This document shows, one piece after another, positions 58,464 through 64,000 of a stretch of DNA of 64,000 nt. The notes below the pieces were generated by a model. That model was given only the letters and a program-made list of their open reading frames with translations, was not told the origin of the DNA and searched no databases. Numbering within the stretch: position 1 is the first letter of the stretch; each line of letters begins with the position of its first letter. This stretch comes from Zygnema cylindricum (lineage: Eukaryota; Streptophyta; Zygnematophyceae; Zygnematales; Zygnemataceae). The stretch covers positions 177,616-241,615 of the forward strand of contig JBBHKE010000409.1 of NCBI GenBank assembly GCA_037447655.1, in the 5' to 3' direction. Position numbers and translations under genes: made by a program.

Positions 58464-59114
58464 AAGTGATGGGCAGACGAAAAGCTTAAGCTTTAAAAAG
58501 ATGATGAGGATGGTACAATGTTTTGAAAGGATTGAATTGAATCATTGAATCATTGAATCAATTTCCATTTTATTTATAAGTTTTATTTTCAAACCATTCT
58601 CTAAATTTATTCTCAAATTTCATTATATGCTTACTAGAAAAACGTACGACTTGTACTTTTTAGGAAATACGGAGCAGCACTGCTTTTCACAAAAGACCTT
58701 CGAAGGTTCGAATCGCATATGCGTCACTTTTTTTTGAAGTTGCCACGTGGCATCATACATTTTTCGGCAAGCCCTAATCTAGGGAATCCCAAATTCCCGA
58801 GGCTGCGAGCCTGCAAGTGAAAGATATGTGGCATAGATACCAATATATCGCGATATTGAAATCTTTCAATGGTAAAATGTCACACAAATTTGACAACATC
58901 ATGTAAAAGTGCGACTTTTCCACGTGTCGATACCATCCCACTGTAAGCACACATCATAGAGGACAGAGAAACGAATACTTTTGGCCTTTGCCACTCCTTT
59001 CGTACGCTATTTTTTGTCTATTGCGCCTACGTGGCAATTGCGCCAGCTTAATCCTGGAATGCTGTGAGCTACAGTACTGTAAAACTGCCGATCGTTGTAA
59101 GCGTTGAAGATTTA

Positions 59115-59803
59115 GGGCGTGTCCCCATGTAACCGATATTTTGAAACGATATTTGGAATTTAGCGCTGATTTTACGGTGTACTTTTCAAAGTGTGCCTAT
59201 GTGAATCGTTACTTGCGCGTTCATTATTTTGAATATGTGGCAGCTGTACACGTCGCCAATACTTGCGAAACCCAAACTGCTGACATTTGTAGACGCCAAC
59301 GGTCTCGGAACAAACTGCGGACATTTGTACGCCGCAAAGAGCTCCTGACATACTGGGACAATTGTTGACGCCAACTGTCATTTGTTGACGCCCACACGTG
59401 AACGACATAAGCAATCGCCTACGTCTACAAAATGTGTAGACGCCCACAAGTGGACAACATAAGCAAACGGACAAACATTTTTTTTTCGTGTATTCTCCCA
59501 ACTGCAAAAAAACAAATGAAAACTTTTGACGCGTGCAACCCAAGATTTCTATTCGTCAATAGGGTAGTATTTTGATTAAAAGCAGTTCGCGATTTGATTT
59601 CATTGCAAGTGTGAAGATGAGCTGGAAGTGGGTCGCGATGATAATACTGCCAAATCGCCGTACCTTTCAAGTTCCAAGATGACGCAAAATGTATTTGAGT
59701 TTTTGCCCATTTTTCGTACGGCGTAATATTTTCAAATAGGAAGTCCCATTTTCTGTGTAAACGACGGAAAAAAACCCTTACTTGAACACATGGGGACACG
59801 CCC
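59115..59803. mobile_element. 689-bp PIF/Harbinger-like (Tourist-type) MITE upstream of P450
   Basis: It begins GGGCGTGTCCCCATGT and ends in the exact inverse, ACATGGGGACACGCCC. TTA flanks both sides (59112-59114, 59804-59806). A 3-bp TWA duplication with G-rich termini is characteristic of PIF/Harbinger. No transposase is present. It lies about 650 bp upstream of the P450 start codon. An interrupted copy is in P450 intron 5. Confidence 0.92.
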
Positions 59804-59809
59804 TTATAC

Positions 59810-60060
59810 GTATTAATGAAGAATTAGAATGTACAACACTAATTTAGTGCAATGGGCTGTGGCAGATTGCAGTCCACTCACTTCAATAATGCTCTTAACA
59901 CTATTTTCTGATTTTCGGCCAAAATAAGTCGCGACCGAAGTGGGGTTATCTTCTCTAATAACAATGGGCAATGTACATTCCCATTGTTTAATCATGTTTA
60001 ATGCTTAAAACTAATCATTTCCGATACAAATAATACTTTGTTAACTCTGTTGAACTTTGG
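59810..60060. other. Spacer with a MITE relic
   Basis: CACTAATTTAGTGCAATGGG through CTAATAACAATGGGCAATGTA is a decayed relative of the MITE at 52202-52401. Nothing else is recognised. Confidence 0.5.
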
Positions 60061-60116
60061 TTAATAAAACCAATAACTGAAACCAATATTTGCAAAATGC
60101 TGGTTTTTTGTGTAAC

Positions 60117-60600
60117 CCGCCAACTGGGTAATAACTGGGACCGTTTTATCTGACCAGGGCGATTCAATGTAAAAAAGTCGAACCAAATCAACATGCTTCA
60201 GTGTAAAACCAGCACCTGACAGACAATTGTGTAATGACTGGTCAACGTCCTGCAAATAAAAATGTAGAAAATCCAAACTTAATCAGGTAGAGCAGTAGCG
60301 ACACCATCCAGTGGGAAAAAAGATAAGACCTTATAATTGATTAAAAAAAAAAATAACCGAATTGTTTGTGAATTTATGTACAACTGTTAACTGTCTTCTC
60401 CGTTTTAAAGACCTGTAATCCTGTTGGCTTATATTGTTGCACCATCTTCTATCACATTGCCATAATCACATGTTTCATCTAGTATTATATATTACACGGC
60501 CAACACTAATTTAGAAATATTATATACCTCACCAATCCATGTAAAAGCATCAGCACTTTCAAGCATTGCAGTAAGGCCCCAAAAGTGATGTGTACAACAA
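60117..60600 (-). other. Two exon-like segments of an unidentified gene
   Basis: On the minus strand, a segment at about 60600-60528 encodes HFWGLTAMLESADAFTWIGE and ends at a strong donor GAG|GTATAT. A segment at 60249-60117 follows the acceptor TTTTATTTGCAG and encodes DVDQSLHNCLSGAGFTLKHV then DLVRLFYIESPWSDKTVPVI. They join in phase 0. The pattern DQ-L-x-CL-x-x-AGF-L-x-x-V-x-L-x-x-FYI vaguely resembles RidA-like domains, as in diphthine-ammonia ligase, but this is weak. No later exons were found before the MITE at 59.8 kb, so it may be another gene fragment. Confidence 0.35.
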
Positions 60601-60609
60601 AAAATTGTC

Positions 60610-62300
60610 GTACTGAACGAAAGGACACGTCTTTTCACTTCGCAATGTTTTCTCTAAAAAAATCGTCTTTTCTCTATAATGGAGTATATGTTGTATCCAT
60701 GAACAGCCTCTTTGCACTACCCAAACTTCACCTTACAATGACAACATCCGTAATGTATGCACAATACCACTTTCCATAGATACACCAACAACTGCTAAGA
60801 AAATTCTCCTTCACAAGGTCAGCTCCTTGCTAAAAGTCAGGACTTGTTGAACATCGATTTTTTAAATTTTATTAACCTCAGATCGAGTGACATTCTCTCA
60901 TATGGTCATGAAGTCCTACCATACAATATCATTATCTATATTCTCGTTAGTTAAGAGCCATTAAAGGCAAGTCCAATATACTGTCAACAACTGCTGTTAT
61001 TGCCTCTATAAAGATGGGCGAAAAATAACAATTAAATGCAAATACGGTACCCAGAATAGCAAACGTACCCCAAAACACCAAAAATAAACATCAAATTGTA
61101 ACAATTTTGCAAAAAAAAAAATCAATAGCAATAAACACAGGTGCCTCCCGATGATAAGAAGATGCGCAGGAAATACTAAACGTTCACAGTTTCACTTGTG
61201 GACCTAAACCTTCTTTGTCTCAACCAAGTTTTTTTGTCGGAGGAAATTCGTCTGTCGCATAACCAAGCAGTGTCATCTTCAATACACTGCTTGAGAAAGC
61301 CCAAATTTCATAATTTGACCAAGTTTGACCATACCTAACAAGAGGTCAGATGTGTCCAAAATCTGAAGGTCACATTTCGGTGCTATCCGGTACGGAAAAA
61401 AAGCAGCATGTGAGCGGCCATACAAGGCCCAATAAGTCAACTTTGACCTGACAGGAAAAGGTAGAAAAAGACGATAGAAACAACTTTTGACAGTTCCACA
61501 TTGTGAGATCCCTATTGGCCTTTGTTCACCTCCTTGTGCACTTCCCACAACGGGGAACGGATAGACCAACCCAAGCAAAACTGTCTAGTGAGAAGAAAAA
61601 GTAAAAGTACCAGGAGGCAAAACTGGCAGAAACATCTGTCAATAATGCACCCCAGGCTGGACTCCCAATCAGCAAAACTGACCTATCCTAAGCAAGGAGA
61701 CCAGCCTCTCAACTTTCATCCAATATTAATCACCAGAGCTAGGTACTTACATACGGGATTACGACCCATAACTACAGACCGTGTCTACCTCTATCTCTAC
61801 TCACACAGCCTCTAGGAAACCCCAATAGAGATTTGCTACTCCGGGGAAGGAACTGAACAGCTTACAGAAAATAATCCCTGCCTTGAACTTATGTTGGGTT
61901 CCCTTTGTCAAATAAAGCTGACTTAAAACCCTCGATTAGACACAATCCACCAGGAAAGAGGATCCAGTTCATATCCAAGAAGCTTTTTAACTCCCAAAAG
62001 TTTAAAACTCCAAAAAAGTTTCAAACTCCAACAGGTTTCGAACTCCAAGAAGTTTTCAAACTCCAAGATAGTTTCAAACTCAGATAAGCTCATACTCCGA
62101 TAAATTTCAAAACCCAAGAAGTTTCTGAACTCCAAGAAAGTTTCAAACTCCAAGAAGTTTCTCAACTCTTGGAATTCCCAAACTGCGATGAAAAAACTGG
62201 ACAAGGCATCTGGGACAGATAGCTCCTTGGAGGAAACGGGTCGTGTAACGGAACAAAAAACAGAAAAAAATATGAAGAAAATGCGTCCCGGAACAAGCGC
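60610..62300. repeat. Spacer with an 18-19-bp minisatellite
   Basis: About ten units of CAAACTCCAAGAAGTTT occupy 61980-62170, just past the PP2A B55 stop and perhaps in its 3' untranslated region. A 99-codon minus-strand open frame at 61279-61578 (LVYPFPVVGSAQGGEQRPIG) is unassigned. The rest shows nothing recognisable. Confidence 0.55.
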
Positions 62301-62301
62301 G

Positions 62302-63889
62302 TTATGCATAATACATATAAAGGCTGTTGGAAGCGGCACAAGCAATCAAATTTGCCGAGGGATGCCATGCCAAATGAAGAAGTTTGGAGGTAAAATCCTG
62401 TGTTGTCCCATTAACCTCTCCTCCTGGACTCTCGCTCCCAGCTGTATTATTCACAAGAACATTCCCGTAATAACATTTATTCAAAGAAACACTCCTTGGT
62501 TAGTATTTGTTCACAAAAACACTCTCGAGGTATCATTTATTCACAAAAACTCTCTCAGGTTATCATTACTCTGCACACTTTACCTCTGACTGCTTTTACT
62601 TCCATTTTTGCTTTGACTGTTGACACTACATTTCCGCAATTGGTTTTACTTTCTTCATAGATGTGTCAAAAAGCAACTAGAAACAGTGATAAGTACAAAC
62701 GGCTACTGAAGTGAACAGAAAGTTGCTGAAATGAGCAGAAATACTAATTTCTACAATTCAGGTATCAGGTATATGTTCAAATCACATTATTGCTATCAGG
62801 TGATACCTACGCCTTAAAACAGAATTCTTACCTCGCCGACGTCCTCGTGTAAGGTTAGTTAAACGATTTCCACCTCGTGCCGGCGTTTGAACCATTCTTC
62901 TTCTGCAAAGCTCAGTCAAACTTCCGATTCAGCGATTCAAGGCCATCATTGAGATACCCTCATAACAAAGCAAACGCACAGTGTGGCATACCTTCAGGGT
63001 CCTGCCACATATTTTCACTCACAGGACCAATTCCAAATCCTAAAATTGTCTGCGTAAGAGTTGATAATGGCCTTAAACAATAGAAGCATTCGTTACAAAC
63101 AGTTAAGTTAAGAATGACATGAAATCGGTTTTTTGCAGCATGACAAGACATGCATCACATACATCACATACCTATTGGGAGTTTTACTGGCTTCCAGCGA
63201 GGTTGCTTCTTCACTTCCAGGTGCAGCGCCAAACACTCGAAACATATTGCTGCATACAGCCAGAGAAGCTGGCGTTTTAAACAGTCTAAATTTGAATGCA
63301 CAGAAACTAATGTGTCCAAAAAAATAAAACTAGCATCCGGCAAAACCGCGCATGGGAACCCACAGCACACAAGCCAGAAAATCAAATTGCTATTAGATTC
63401 ATCACCTTTACATATGTATACATATGTACGTATATATGTGTACATGTATATTTATAACTATGATGTATATATATGATAACGAATGTACTCCTTTCCGAAC
63501 TTACAGCCCCATCTATCATAGTGAAAATGCAATAAAGCGCACCTGTATGAGCCGGTGGCTGCACGTGAACCATCTCCACTTAGACAGCATTCAAACTTAT
63601 CAAAAATAGAATCGTTCTCGTATAAGTCGCATAGCTACTCACCCAACAAAGCATTACAAAAACCATGTAAGATTAGCTTGAAGAAATCATGAAATTACCT
63701 ACTATGATATGACATAAAACCATTCAGCCTGCATTGGACTATCTTCCTTCCAAATACAAGAGAATCCGCTGCCAGAGCTTTTTCATTAATCGTTAAAAAA
63801 AACGAGCTTTCAATTCACACCTTTGCTCGAAGCTGCTCGTGAACCTTGAATGATGCCACAGGCTGCGCTTCCATATTGACATCCCAGAG
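62302..63889 (-). CDS. PP2A regulatory subunit B55 (PPP2R2 family), 3' part
   Basis: Five exons on the minus strand: 63889-63821, 63634-63543, 63249-63172, 62902-62832, 62441-62302 (stop). All phases agree, about 150 codons; the 5' exons lie beyond the window edge. B55 is a WD40 propeller that targets the PP2A core to phosphoproteins. Signature strings: LWDVNMEAQPVASFKVHEQL, LCDLYENDSIFDKFECCLSG, NMFRVFGAAPGSEEATSLEA, RRMVQTPARGG, and the near-invariant end KLLHLAWHPSANLIACAASN then SLYMYYA. In the blade with DGSRAATGSYSN, the usual Leu-Arg-Val is Ser-Arg-Ala. The exon containing RRMVQTPARGG holds the basic Arg-rich loop typical of plant forms. The last acceptor is bordered by tandem repeats. 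Confidence 0.94.
62441..62580. repeat. ~33-bp tandem repeats beside the last B55 acceptor
   Basis: Units such as TATTATTCACAAGAACATTC, CATTTATTCAAAGAAACACTC, TATTTGTTCACAAAAACACTC and CATTTATTCACAAAAACTCTC follow the exon border at 62441 on the plus strand, i.e. they lie directly upstream of the acceptor in transcript direction. Confidence 0.75.
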
Positions 63890-64000
63890 CTGCCAACGGA
63901 GAGAGAGAGAGGGAGCAACAATGCATATATTCTTAGCAAAAACAAGACTATGATTACGTGCATATCGGGGAAGAAGGCAACTTTCAGAACCAAAGAAAGA

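Noticed and set aside
62960-63151. Minus-strand frame with LRPLSTLTQTILGFGIGPVSEN
   Set aside because: It lies within a B55 intron; the B55 exons on both sides join in phase without it.

Overview
The window reads as nuclear DNA of a green plant of the streptophyte lineage. It carries a plant-type monodehydroascorbate reductase (MDHAR), a plant-type adenylate kinase, a microsomal cytochrome P450, the 3' half of a PP2A B55 regulatory subunit, and pieces of methionine S-methyltransferase (MMT, known from plants) and of an ABCC transporter. Long introns, AT-rich spacers, GA/CT-rich simple repeats and many small DNA transposons would fit a charophyte alga such as a zygnematophyte, but that placement is inference. 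All gene models were built by hand from GT-AG boundaries, reading-phase agreement and recalled family motifs.

Layout. 1-6.03 kb: three ORFs of an unknown, probably transposon-related gene set around a 1.4-kb purine tract. 6.05-7.9 kb: a three-exon MMT fragment, frameshifted by a 22-bp tandem duplication, followed directly by two exons of an ABCC transporter. 8.5-9.74 kb: four copies of a ~310-bp satellite. 12.7-22.4 kb: complete MDHAR (+, 10 exons, 436 aa). 24.3-28.5 kb: five-exon gene (-, 311 aa) for an unnamed membrane protein. 30.7-37.2 kb: decayed DDE transposon (-) with a second ORF inside a transposase intron; that ORF is homologous to the ORF at 1155. 38.1-44.1 kb: a block duplicated at 4126-bp offset, carrying the upstream region and exon 1 of adenylate kinase, with a copia-like gag relic between the copies. 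43.9-47.8 kb: adenylate kinase (+, 6 exons, 243 aa). 49.0-58.5 kb: complete P450 (-, 7 exons, 547 aa), whose introns hold MITEs, a 1.7-kb foldback, a TA microsatellite and a 531-bp assembly gap. 59.1-59.8 kb: Harbinger-like MITE. 62.3-64.0 kb: last five exons of PP2A B55 (-).

The main observation is a recurrent structure. In at least five genes, short segments spanning or abutting a splice site have been tandemly duplicated, leaving arrays of decayed donor or acceptor sites inside the intron. This suggests that introns here grow partly by tandem duplication at exon-intron borders. The housekeeping genes are unrelated in pathway (ascorbate recycling, adenylate balance, monooxygenation, phosphatase targeting); nothing suggests an operon-like or clustered system.
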